A DNA stretch of 64,000 nt, from the NCBI GenBank assembly GCA_038120095.1, contig JAYOKZ010000009.1, forward strand, positions 15,932 to 79,931, written 5' to 3'. The translations under genes and the position numbers were made by a program. This DNA is from UBA2589 sp038120095. Lineage in GTDB: Bacteria; Gemmatimonadota; Gemmatimonadetes; Longimicrobiales; Gaopeijiaceae. Shown here one piece after another: positions 44,621 through 52,633 of the stretch (positions are counted from its first letter, which is position 1; each line of letters opens with the position of its first letter). Under the pieces are notes generated by a model that saw nothing but the letters and a program-made list of their open reading frames with translations, was not told where the DNA came from and ran no database searches.

Positions 44621-44635
44621 TTTAAATGAATAATA
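44613..44635. promoter_or_regulatory. AT-rich perfect palindrome over the proB start: candidate operator and -10 element
   Basis: Arms TTATTCATTT and AAATGAATAA with a single central T (44613-44633), perfect over ten pairs in an otherwise strongly GC-rich sequence. On the minus strand a TATTAT -10-like box (44635-44630) overlaps it, with TTGCTC about 15-16 bases further upstream. Transcription would start a few bases before the proB ATG, giving a nearly leaderless message. The TGAAT/ATTCA content recalls ArgR-type boxes, but the half-site order differs from the consensus. Confidence 0.6.
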
Positions 44636-44756
44636 TTGCATTGCTTTGGCGAGCAAGTCCCCGGCCGCGAGCGGCGACCGGGTCAAGGGTCGCGCTGCAG
44701 GGTCCGGAGAGTGCAGATTCCAGCGACTGCACCCTTCCATCCTCCGAAGTCGAACG

Positions 44757-45677
44757 TTGAACCCTTCCCTCGTCATCCTGGCCGCAGGCCTCTCGACTCG
44801 ATACGGCCGCCTCAAGCAGCTGGACCCCCTCGGTCCGGGCGGCGAAGCCATCATGGACTTCAACGTCCTCGACGCTGCCCGTGCAGGATTTCGTTCGGTG
44901 ACGTACGTGGTACGTCAGGAAATTCTCGAGGATGTGCAGCGACATGTTCAGAAGACGATCGGGGGCACCTTCGATACGAATTTCGTCTGCCAGGAACTCG
45001 ACGAACTACCCCACGGATTCCGGGCACCTCCGGACCGCAGGAAGCCATGGGGGACCGCACACGCGGTCCTGTGTGCCGCCAACCAGGTGGATGGCCCGTT
45101 CGCCGTCTGCAACGCAGACGACCTGTATGGGCCGGGTGCGTTCAAGCTGATGTTCGATCACATGAGGCGCGCAGAGTCCGTTTCGAATGCCGCCCTCGTC
45201 GGCTATCCGCTCGGCCGGACCCTGTCGGGCGCGGGTGGGGTTGCGCGCGGCGTCTGCATCCTCGGCAGGGATGACCTGTTGGAGCGCGTCACGGAGGTCC
45301 AGAGCATTCAACGTGACGACAGGTGGATCACGGGTGTCACCACCGATGGAAGTCCGGTAGAGCTCTCCGGGGAGGAGATCGCTTCGATGAACCTCTGGGG
45401 ATTCACCCCACCGGTCGTCACCCTGCTGCACCGACAGTTCCGACAGTTCCTCGAATACTGGGGTTCGGACACCGAGGCGGAATGCTTCCTGTCCACATCG
45501 GTGAATGCTCAGATCGAGCTGCAGGCGACTCGGGTGCGGGTGCTCCGCGCACCCGACAGCTGGTTCGGAATCACCCACGCTGCGGACCGGGCACGGTCCG
45601 AGGCGATCCTCCGAGAGCGAGTCGCTTCGGGTGCGTACCCGTCTCGGCTCGCCGACGCCCTCGCAAGGATGGGATAG
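44757..45677 (+). CDS. Nucleotidyltransferase family protein (sugar-nucleotide pyrophosphorylase-like)
   Basis: 306 aa from a TTG at 44757. The N-terminus LVILAAGLSTRYGRLKQL is the nucleotide-binding loop of NTP transferases (LxAGxxxRxGxxKxL). An NADDLYGP motif near 120 is the metal-binding acidic site of these enzymes. It probably activates a sugar phosphate with NTP. It is four bases upstream of the SSS symporter gene and divergent from proB, with about 120 bp between. The open frame reaches back to 44646, but the earlier part is not family-like. Confidence 0.78.
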   Translation: MNPSLVILAAGLSTRYGRLKQLDPLGPGGEAIMDFNVLDAARAGFRSVTYVVRQEILEDVQRHVQKTIGGTFDTNFVCQELDELPHGFRAPPDRRKPWGTAHAVLCAANQVDGPFAVCNADDLYGPGAFKLMFDHMRRAESVSNAALVGYPLGRTLSGAGGVARGVCILGRDDLLERVTEVQSIQRDDRWITGVTTDGSPVELSGEEIASMNLWGFTPPVVTLLHRQFRQFLEYWGSDTEAECFLSTSVNAQIELQATRVRVLRAPDSWFGITHAADRARSEAILRERVASGAYPSRLADALARMG

Positions 45678-45681
45678 CCCC

Positions 45682-47454
45682 ATGCAATTGACGACACTCG
45701 ACTGGAGCGTGATCGCACTCTACGGCATCGTGGCGGTCACGATCGGGCTCTGGTTTGCGCGACGCGCCGGATCGGAATCAGGCGAATTCTTCCTCGGCGG
45801 ACGGTCGATGCCCTGGTGGCTGCTCGGGACATCGATGGTCGCCACCACGTTTTCGACCGACACGCCGAACCTGGTAACCGACCTGGTCCGGACCGGCGGT
45901 GTCAGTCAGAACTGGGTTTGGTGGGCGTTCGTGATCACCGGTATGTGCACGGTCTTCTTCTACGCGAAGCTCTGGCGTCGCTCCGGCATTTCCACGGACA
46001 TCGGCTTCTACGAGTTGAGGTATTCCGGCAGGCCTGCGGCATTCCTGCGAGGCTTCCGCGCGATCTATCTGGGAGTCTTCTTCAACTGCATGATCATGGC
46101 GACGGTGACACTGGCCGCGATCAAGATTGGTGGGGTCCTCCTCGGAGCCTCCAAGTACGAGGTCGTGCTCGTGGCAGGCACCCTGACCGCCATCTACTCC
46201 GCGACGTCAGGCCTGTGGGGGGTGGTCGTCACTGATCTGATCCTCTTCGGCGTTGCGATGATCGGCTCGGTCGCGGCGGCCTGGTACGCACTGGCTCAGC
46301 CGGAGGTCGGCGGCATGGCTGGGCTCTTCAGTGACCCGGCCGTCGTCGACAAACTGTCGCTCCTCCCGGATTTCTCCGACTGGAAGACGGCCTCGACGGT
46401 GTTCATCATCCCGATCGCGGTTCAGTGGTGGAGTACGTGGTACCCGGGCGCGGAGCCAGGTGGTGGGGGGTACGTCGCGCAGAGGATGTTGGCCGCGAAA
46501 GACGAGAGCCACGCGATGAAGGCGACGTTGTGGTTCAACATCGCGCACTACGCGCTCCGACCGTGGCCATGGATCATCGTGGCGCTCGCGTCACTCATCA
46601 TGTACCCCACCCTCGATTCGATCCAGGCCGCCTTTCCGCACGTCGACCCGTCGATCGTCCGAAACGATCTCGCCTACCCGGCCATGCTCGTGTTCCTTCC
46701 CTCGGGTCTTCTTGGTCTCGTCGTCGCCTCGCTGGCGGCGGCCTACATGTCCACGATCAGCACACACCTCAACTGGGGGGCCTCATACATCGTAGACGAC
46801 GTCTACCGACGCTTCGTCGCACCGAACCAGGAGGAGCGGCAGTACGTGCGTGTGGGCCGGATCGCAACGGTTGCCCTGGTCGTGCTCGCAGGTGCCATCT
46901 CCCTCTGGCTCGAGAACGCGCTCCAGGCCTTCCAGATCCTCCTCCAGATCGGAGCAGGAACCGGGCTGGTCTTCCTGCTGCGCTGGTTCTGGTGGCGGAT
47001 CAACGCCTGGAGCGAGCTGTCCGCGATGGTGATCTCGTTCGCGGTGGCACTGTATTTTCAGGTAGGGCACGAGGCCCTGGGGTTCAGTTCAGTCGACCCC
47101 TCTCTGCAACTCGTGCTGGGTGTCCTGATCACGACGGTCGGCTGGATGGCGGTCACGCTTTTGACACCACCGACCGACCGGAGGACGCTTGCTTCGTTTC
47201 ACAAGCTAATCCGCCCGATGGGGAGTGGCTGGCAGGGTGCCGGGCTGGGCCTGAGTGAGGCGGACCGCAGCGAGGACAGCCCCGCCGCGGCGTTCCTCGC
47301 CTGGTTCCTGGGCGTGACCGTCGTGTACGGAGCAGTCCTCGGAACAGGATACCTGCTGTATGGCAAAGCGGCACTCGCAGCCATATGCCTCGGTGCCGCT
47401 GCCGCAGCCTCCGTCGCCCTTCTGAAGACGCTACCCCGAGTCGGCCTGACCTGA
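45682..47454 (+). CDS. Sodium:solute symporter (SSS/SLC5 family)
   Basis: 590 aa with about 13-14 membrane helices. N-terminal FFLGGRSMPWWLLGTSMVATTFSTDTPNLV is the SSS signature region (helices 1-2). Further SSS segments include YLGVFFNCMIMATVTLAAIKIGGVLLG and AAAYMSTISTHLNWGASYIVDDVYRR, the latter containing the conserved Ser/Thr sodium-site region. The substrate is unknown; pairing with a nucleotidyltransferase and proximity of galactokinase and a GalNAc glycosidase suggest a sugar. ATG at 45682, four bases after the preceding stop; convergent with the NorB-like gene 22 bp away. Confidence 0.88.
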   Translation: MQLTTLDWSVIALYGIVAVTIGLWFARRAGSESGEFFLGGRSMPWWLLGTSMVATTFSTDTPNLVTDLVRTGGVSQNWVWWAFVITGMCTVFFYAKLWRRSGISTDIGFYELRYSGRPAAFLRGFRAIYLGVFFNCMIMATVTLAAIKIGGVLLGASKYEVVLVAGTLTAIYSATSGLWGVVVTDLILFGVAMIGSVAAAWYALAQPEVGGMAGLFSDPAVVDKLSLLPDFSDWKTASTVFIIPIAVQWWSTWYPGAEPGGGGYVAQRMLAAKDESHAMKATLWFNIAHYALRPWPWIIVALASLIMYPTLDSIQAAFPHVDPSIVRNDLAYPAMLVFLPSGLLGLVVASLAAAYMSTISTHLNWGASYIVDDVYRRFVAPNQEERQYVRVGRIATVALVVLAGAISLWLENALQAFQILLQIGAGTGLVFLLRWFWWRINAWSELSAMVISFAVALYFQVGHEALGFSSVDPSLQLVLGVLITTVGWMAVTLLTPPTDRRTLASFHKLIRPMGSGWQGAGLGLSEADRSEDSPAAAFLAWFLGVTVVYGAVLGTGYLLYGKAALAAICLGAAAAASVALLKTLPRVGLT

Positions 47455-47476
47455 TTCGTCGAAAACGCGGGGACGG

Positions 47477-48964
47477 TCAGGCTCGAGTTTCGGTCACCCA
47501 CCAGTAGCGGAACGCGACCGGCATCAGCTTCCCGAGTAGTGCCACGAAAAAGACGAGCGCGACGAAGCCGGTGGCAGCGAACAGAATCCCGTTCCAGACC
47601 GGAAGCCACGTCGGGGGCACATAAACCTCGCCCGGCGCGAAGCCGGCGCGGCTCACACCGGTGATCGTACCCGAGGCGTGGAGCCAACCCACCAGAGCAG
47701 CAACCGAGAGATTCAGCCCCACGACGATCCGATGCATGGCAGCCGTGTGCAGCACCGCCGCAGCATCCTCACCCTCTCGCGCCGCAAGGTGCTCTCCCAG
47801 GATCCAGATGATCGCCCCGATCAATACCATCGAATCGATTCCGATGGTCGCTCCCATCGCGTGTCCTGTGACGGCATACGTGCCGTGGATGATCGCATTG
47901 AGCGGCGGCACCGAAATCAGCACGGCAGAAAGAAGAATGAAAACCGACCAGTACTTCGACGCGGCAAAAAAGCCGCGGGCAGCGCAAAACGCCCGATTCT
48001 CGGTGGTCCGAACCAGGCCGAGCAGATCATAGATCGCGCGGCAGAGGATGCTGATTTCCATCATGCTGACCACGAACGAGATCCACTTGACCAGATGATC
48101 CTGCGGCAGGTGGTACGTGTGGTGCGCAAAATTGGTGAAGGAATTCAGCAGACCTACCCCGAAAAGAGCGTACGCAACCCTGGAGTGGCCGTAGCCGGGA
48201 TCGCCGCTGATCCGCTCCCCGATGTAGATGATCGAGCCGTAGACGAAGAGGTTGAACGCGCCCACGAGGGTCCCCGTGGCCTTCCACTGGACCTGAAGAT
48301 CCTGCAACGGATTCGAGAAGAACCCCGGGAGCAGGTAGAGATGCTGCTCTACGAAGGTCACGACGAAGAAAAGCATTCCTACGCCCCACATCGTCAGGTA
48401 GAGCGGCCGCTCGAAGAAGTTGGGGCCCGCGATACGGAAAAAATTCCACGCGTAACAGAGCCATCCGAGCAGGATCAACACGCTGAACATCGGATGAAAG
48501 CCAAGATACTCCCGACCCGACCCGACCCCGACCGCCAGAGTGACAAGAATCCCCACCCCTGCCACGGCCCAGCAGAGGATCTGAATGCGCATACGGATCC
48601 GGTCGCCGCGCGTAGCGATCCCGCCGTAGTCCTGCAGCCAGCGATGCACGACCGCCACACCGCCCAGAAAAATCCACGCCGAGGCAAAGGTGGTGTGGAT
48701 CGGGCGAAGCTGTCGGAGATCAAGACCGAGAGACTGAAATGACGACGCCAGCGAAGGGATCGAATACAGGGCTCCCAGCATCCCACCCAGCAGGGTCACG
48801 GCGATCGCGATCAGACCGCCCCGGATGAAGAGGACCGTCGCGAACTGGCGAACCGGATCACCCTCACCGAACGGGAGCCAGATACCCCCACCGGGAGCCG
48901 GATTCGCGCCGCCCGCAGCTCCAGCCAGAGGCCTCTCCCGTGTCACGGTACCACTCGGCGTCAT
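47477..48964 (-). CDS. NorB-like heme-copper oxidase superfamily subunit I with unusual metal ligands
   Basis: 495 aa, about 12 helices. Recognisable points: His90 in RPIHTTFASAWIFLGG (low-spin heme ligand of helix II), His281-His282 in NFAHHTYHLP (metal pair of helix VII) and His368 in YAVTGHAMGATIG (helix X). In helix VI, where NorB has a His and an iron-binding Glu, I read DLQVQWKATGTLVGAFN (about 222-238) with neither. Helix X has His368-Ala-Met370 where NorB has His-x-His. Quinol or cytochrome c nitric oxide reductase-like activity is possible but not certain. The start overlaps the diheme cytochrome c stop (ATGA), so the two proteins form a complex, as NorCB do. Confidence 0.8.
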   Translation of the reverse strand: MTPSGTVTRERPLAGAAGGANPAPGGGIWLPFGEGDPVRQFATVLFIRGGLIAIAVTLLGGMLGALYSIPSLASSFQSLGLDLRQLRPIHTTFASAWIFLGGVAVVHRWLQDYGGIATRGDRIRMRIQILCWAVAGVGILVTLAVGVGSGREYLGFHPMFSVLILLGWLCYAWNFFRIAGPNFFERPLYLTMWGVGMLFFVVTFVEQHLYLLPGFFSNPLQDLQVQWKATGTLVGAFNLFVYGSIIYIGERISGDPGYGHSRVAYALFGVGLLNSFTNFAHHTYHLPQDHLVKWISFVVSMMEISILCRAIYDLLGLVRTTENRAFCAARGFFAASKYWSVFILLSAVLISVPPLNAIIHGTYAVTGHAMGATIGIDSMVLIGAIIWILGEHLAAREGEDAAAVLHTAAMHRIVVGLNLSVAALVGWLHASGTITGVSRAGFAPGEVYVPPTWLPVWNGILFAATGFVALVFFVALLGKLMPVAFRYWWVTETRA

Positions 48965-49725
48965 CGGAACTCCCACCAGTCGAGGCGGGACCAATCCACG
49001 CGTCGAGCTGCCTGACGCGCGTTCCAATCCACCACGAGCTCAGCGCGGTTCTCGTTCAGCCATGCGAAATAATCGATAAGACGCTCACGCCCGGCAGGCG
49101 TCAGCGCAGGAGCCGGGGGCGGCATACCCCGATCCGGGCGTCCAAGGGTCAGCACCTCATGCAGCGCCGCCTCGTCGAGGCGCTCAACGACGGTGGAGAG
49201 GTCCGGGGCGCCCACGATCGATGTCTGGAACGGAAAATGACAGGCGGAGCACACACCGGACGCAAACGTTTCGAAGCCCTCGAGAGCGGTCGCAGTCGCA
49301 GTCTCCCGCACGACGGCATCAAAAGCCCCCTGGGGGGTTGCAGACAGCCCGGCCTCACCGAGCCGCAACTGTCCCCGACCCACGTCCGGGCGGTCAATCT
49401 CGGCCAGGAAGGCACGCATCTGTCGGATCTGCTCCGCATCGTACCCGAACGCCGGCATCTGGCCGCTTCCGACCGTGAGAAGGGAAGCAAGACGCGTCTC
49501 ATCGACCCGGCTCGAGGCATTCGTCAGATCAGGGCCGAGGAAGCCCCCCTGGCCCCACAACTGATGGCATACCTGACACGCTCCCTCGTGGAACAGCCTC
49601 CGACCCTCGACGGCCTCCGCGGATAGCTCGATGTCCACGTCGTCCGAGTAGACCAGGCCGCTCTGGACCACAAAGCAGGCGACCAGCACGGACATCATGA
49701 CTTTTTTGGCAGTCGGTGAGAACAT
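48961..49725 (-). CDS. Membrane-anchored diheme cytochrome c (NorC-like)
   Basis: 254 aa. N-terminal anchor or signal helix (about 8-30, KVMMSVLVACFVVQSGLVY). Two c-type heme sites: CQVCH near 53 within GRRLFHEGACQVCHQLWGQGG, a NorC-like context, and CSACH near 150. Sixth-ligand Met candidates occur in SGQMPAFG and RGMPPPAP. NorC usually has one heme; the second domain is extra. The gene is coupled to the NorB-like subunit by an ATGA overlap. A TTG at 49761 is an alternative start adding a hydrophobic dozen residues. Confidence 0.85.
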   Translation of the reverse strand: MFSPTAKKVMMSVLVACFVVQSGLVYSDDVDIELSAEAVEGRRLFHEGACQVCHQLWGQGGFLGPDLTNASSRVDETRLASLLTVGSGQMPAFGYDAEQIRQMRAFLAEIDRPDVGRGQLRLGEAGLSATPQGAFDAVVRETATATALEGFETFASGVCSACHFPFQTSIVGAPDLSTVVERLDEAALHEVLTLGRPDRGMPPPAPALTPAGRERLIDYFAWLNENRAELVVDWNARQAARRVDWSRLDWWEFR

Positions 49726-49846
49726 TGAGAGCAGGTACAGGAGCACGGCCGCGCCGCTCAAGATTGTCTTTCATCGGATCGAGTCAAGCGGCCTCGAGCC
49801 GAGTGATCGGGAGCCGGCCGCAGCGGCCTGCGTGCTCTGACCCGGA

Positions 49847-51055
49847 TCAGATCGACCGGGTCGAGCCCCCGTGTGACGGAACGGCTACGAATACCCGTTC
49901 GTCGACCCCATGGACCTCCTCTCGGTCGGCGAAGAATCCGGACATCAATGCCCGGAGGATCGACGAGACGGTTGATCTGTGCGCGAGCGCCACGATACAG
50001 CCCCCGAATCCTGCGCCCGTGAGCCGCGCCCCCGCGGCCCCGCCCGCCTTCGCCGATTCGACCAGTTCGTCGAGCGTCGGGCTGCTCACGGCGTAGTCCT
50101 CCCTGAGCGAGACATGAGATGCATCCATGAGCCTGCCGAAGCCCTCGAGATCAGCGGTACGCATACGATGGACGGCCTCGTCGACCCGGCTCGCCTCGGT
50201 TACGACGTGCCGGAAGCGGCGCAGCACATCTCCGTGGAGCACCCGCTCGGCGATGTCCAGCAATTCCGCGGTCTCCAGCAGCGCACGCAGATCACGGTAG
50301 CCCCGGGGGCGTGCCTCCGAGTCGTCATGGGGAGCGATGTGGTCCAGCACGATCCTGAGGGCCTCGTCGCACTGCGATCGGCGGAGATTATACGCGTCCC
50401 GCATGGCGCCCGATTTCTCTGCGGCCTCCCCGGAATCTGCAACGATGAAGCACCAGTCATCTGGAACGCGGACGTGTTCGAGCTGCAGGGGTCGAAACGA
50501 GATCCGTGCAGCACAACCATCCCGGGCCCCGAGGGAGATGGCCTGGTCCATCCCCCCTCCCCTGGTCCCGACGAAACGCTCTGCGTCCGCCATCAAATCC
50601 GCCAAACGCAATGCATCGATCGAAAGACGATTGACGTGGACCAGTGCCAGGCCCACCGCGTTCACGATGGCGGACGACGAGGACAGGCCTGCCGCTACCG
50701 GAATGTCCGAGTGAAGCACCGCGTCGAATCCCAGTCGAATGCCGGAGTGCCGGGCCAGTTCACGAGCGGGTGCCTTGACGTAATTGCCCCACGAACCAGG
50801 AGCCGAGGCCTCGATGTCCGTCCCGATGGTGAACTCGAGGGGTTCGAACCCGTCGGAACTCGAGTGCACGGCGACCGTCGAGTCAGACCTGGGTCGAAGT
50901 GCGATCCGGACCTCGCGCTGCAGGGCCATGGGAAAAACAGGGAGATCGTTGTAGTCGATGTGCTCCCCAATGAGGTTCACCCGCCCCGGTGCCCGCACGA
51001 GAAGCGTCGGGCAAAACCCGAATGTGTCTCTGAACAGCCCCTCGACCGCTGTCAC
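49847..51055 (-). CDS. galK: Galactokinase family protein (galactose or GalNAc kinase)
   Basis: 402 aa, GHMP kinase. Galactokinase signature GRVNLIGEHIDYND near 22-35, phosphate loop AGLSSSSAIVNA near 125-135, and C-terminal GAGFGGCIVAL. Phosphorylates galactose at C1; some relatives prefer N-acetylgalactosamine. The GTG start at 51055 overlaps the stop of the GH109-type gene (GTGA), which argues that the sugar released by that enzyme is the substrate. The longer frame to 51094 would overlap the upstream gene by 43 bases. Confidence 0.88.
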   Translation of the reverse strand: MTAVEGLFRDTFGFCPTLLVRAPGRVNLIGEHIDYNDLPVFPMALQREVRIALRPRSDSTVAVHSSSDGFEPLEFTIGTDIEASAPGSWGNYVKAPARELARHSGIRLGFDAVLHSDIPVAAGLSSSSAIVNAVGLALVHVNRLSIDALRLADLMADAERFVGTRGGGMDQAISLGARDGCAARISFRPLQLEHVRVPDDWCFIVADSGEAAEKSGAMRDAYNLRRSQCDEALRIVLDHIAPHDDSEARPRGYRDLRALLETAELLDIAERVLHGDVLRRFRHVVTEASRVDEAVHRMRTADLEGFGRLMDASHVSLREDYAVSSPTLDELVESAKAGGAAGARLTGAGFGGCIVALAHRSTVSSILRALMSGFFADREEVHGVDERVFVAVPSHGGSTRSI

Positions 51056-52470
51056 TCGACGACAGGCGCCCCCAGGAACTCCAGCCGTGGCCACTCTGCC
51101 CAGCGCCCGCGTGTGAAATCGGGGATATCAATCGGCTGCGAGCGGTTGGCGACCGACCATTCACTCAGCGGGCAGATGACCGAGAGCATCGCCGCGTCGT
51201 AGACGTTCATGTCGGTCGGCTTCCCCTCGCGCAGTGCTCTGACCAGCTGGTAATCCTCGATGTAATCCATGCCCCCGTGGCCGGCTCCCGCAGAGCGCTC
51301 CTCCAGTTCCGACCAGATCGGGTGATCGAACTCGTTGCGACGATCCATCCAGTCTTCCCATCTGTGGTCGGGGCTCATTCCCTCCACATGGACCCGGTTC
51401 GGGTATCCCTGGAACAGCCCACGCGTCCCCTGAACCATGTGGATGCGGGAATAGGGGCGTGGCAGGTTGGTGTCATGACTCACGTAGATGGTTCGACCAT
51501 GGACGGTCTTGATCATGGTCGTATTCACGTCGCCCTGCACGTAGCGCTCATCCTTTTTGGGGTCCCCGTCCGGGACATGCTCCCGCTGCCATTCCTGCAG
51601 GCCTCTGGACGGCGTGCTCATCGACACCAGGTAGTCGAGCTGATCGCCTCGATTGATATCGAGAACGTTCGCAACCGGACCAAGACCGTGCGTGGGGTAG
51701 AAGTTTCCGTCCCGGACCATGGCGTGGGCGCGCCTCCACAGTCCCTCATCCCTGTCCTCGAACTTGATGGCGCGAAGATCGTGCAGATACCCGCATTCGG
51801 CATGCAGGAGCTCTCCGAACATCCCCAGTCGCGCCATCCGGAAGACCATCATCTCCGGTCGGTCGTAGTTGCAATTCTCCATCATGACGCAGTGCTTCTC
51901 GTACTTCTCCGCGTACTCCACGAGCTTCCAACAGTCGTCGACGGTGTACGCGGCTGGCACCTCGGTGGCCGCATGTTTTCCATTTTCCATCGCCGACACG
52001 CAGACAGGCACGTGCCACTCCCACGGAGTCGCCGTGAAGACCAGATCCAACTCCTCCTGCTCACACATCCGCACGAAGTCCCACTCTCCACGCGTATAGA
52101 GCGCAGGCCGGGGACGACCATCCGCTTCCACCCACCCAGCGACCTCTCTCGCACGAGCTTCGTTGATATCGCCGAGCGCGACGATCTCCACACCTTCTAT
52201 GCGCAGAAAATTGCGGACGTGGGACCCACCCTGCAGCCCGACACCGACGAAGCCGACCCTGACAACGTCGATGGGGTCGGCCGAGAGAAGCTGAGCGGGG
52301 GCCGGACCCAGGTGGGGCCGCTCCTGCGCACGGGCAACTTCTTCGGCTGAGAGCCCGACAAGGCCACCCAGCCCACCGAGGCCGAGCCCGGCGGCGCCTA
52401 CGCCGGCGGCACTCAGTCGAAGGAGCTCGCGGCGATCGATGGGCGTTCCCGTCCGGCGTTCGTGATTCAT
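51052..52470 (-). CDS. GH109-like Gfo/Idh/MocA protein (NAD-dependent alpha-N-acetylgalactosaminidase family)
   Basis: 472 aa with a twin-arginine signal (DRRELLRLSAAGVGAAGLGL; Arg13-Arg14). Rossmann NAD-binding loop GFVGVGLQGGSHV near 78-90, and a Gfo/Idh C-terminal domain. The segments TEVPAAYTVDDCW, YPTHGLGPVANVLDINRGD and DYLVSMST are hallmarks of glycoside hydrolase family 109, which cleaves terminal alpha-GalNAc using tightly bound NAD. The Tat signal agrees with export of a folded NAD enzyme. The ATG at 52470 has GAGGG upstream. Coupled to galK. Other Gfo/Idh oxidoreductase functions remain possible. Confidence 0.85.
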   Translation of the reverse strand: MNHERRTGTPIDRRELLRLSAAGVGAAGLGLGGLGGLVGLSAEEVARAQERPHLGPAPAQLLSADPIDVVRVGFVGVGLQGGSHVRNFLRIEGVEIVALGDINEARAREVAGWVEADGRPRPALYTRGEWDFVRMCEQEELDLVFTATPWEWHVPVCVSAMENGKHAATEVPAAYTVDDCWKLVEYAEKYEKHCVMMENCNYDRPEMMVFRMARLGMFGELLHAECGYLHDLRAIKFEDRDEGLWRRAHAMVRDGNFYPTHGLGPVANVLDINRGDQLDYLVSMSTPSRGLQEWQREHVPDGDPKKDERYVQGDVNTTMIKTVHGRTIYVSHDTNLPRPYSRIHMVQGTRGLFQGYPNRVHVEGMSPDHRWEDWMDRRNEFDHPIWSELEERSAGAGHGGMDYIEDYQLVRALREGKPTDMNVYDAAMLSVICPLSEWSVANRSQPIDIPDFTRGRWAEWPRLEFLGAPVVE

Positions 52471-52559
52471 GGTCCCTCGTGAGAGTCGGATGGAGATGTG
52501 ATGGGCCGAACGGCCTCCCACAACGTGTCGGGTCTCCGCGCCCGGCTCAAGCACCGAGA

Positions 52560-52577
52560 CCCCGATGATCGTCGGGG
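52560..52577. promoter_or_regulatory. Inverted repeat between divergent GH109 and serine-hydrolase genes
   Basis: Arms CCCCGA and TCGGGG around a 6-base centre in the 163-bp divergent region. A possible shared operator; weak evidence. Confidence 0.3.
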
Positions 52578-52633
52578 CTGGCGATTCCCCCTTGATCTCC
52601 ACCAATTCCCCAGACCCTCAAACGGAGCATCTG

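Noticed and set aside
44613..44640. Naming the proB palindrome an ArgR box
   Set aside because: It contains TGAAT and ATTCA, but in the reverse order to the ARG-box consensus; only the neighbouring TGAATAATATTGCA partly fits. Left as an unnamed operator.
50838..50858. tRNA T-arm-like ggttcgaaccc
   Set aside because: Lies within the galactokinase coding sequence and no cloverleaf can be built around it.
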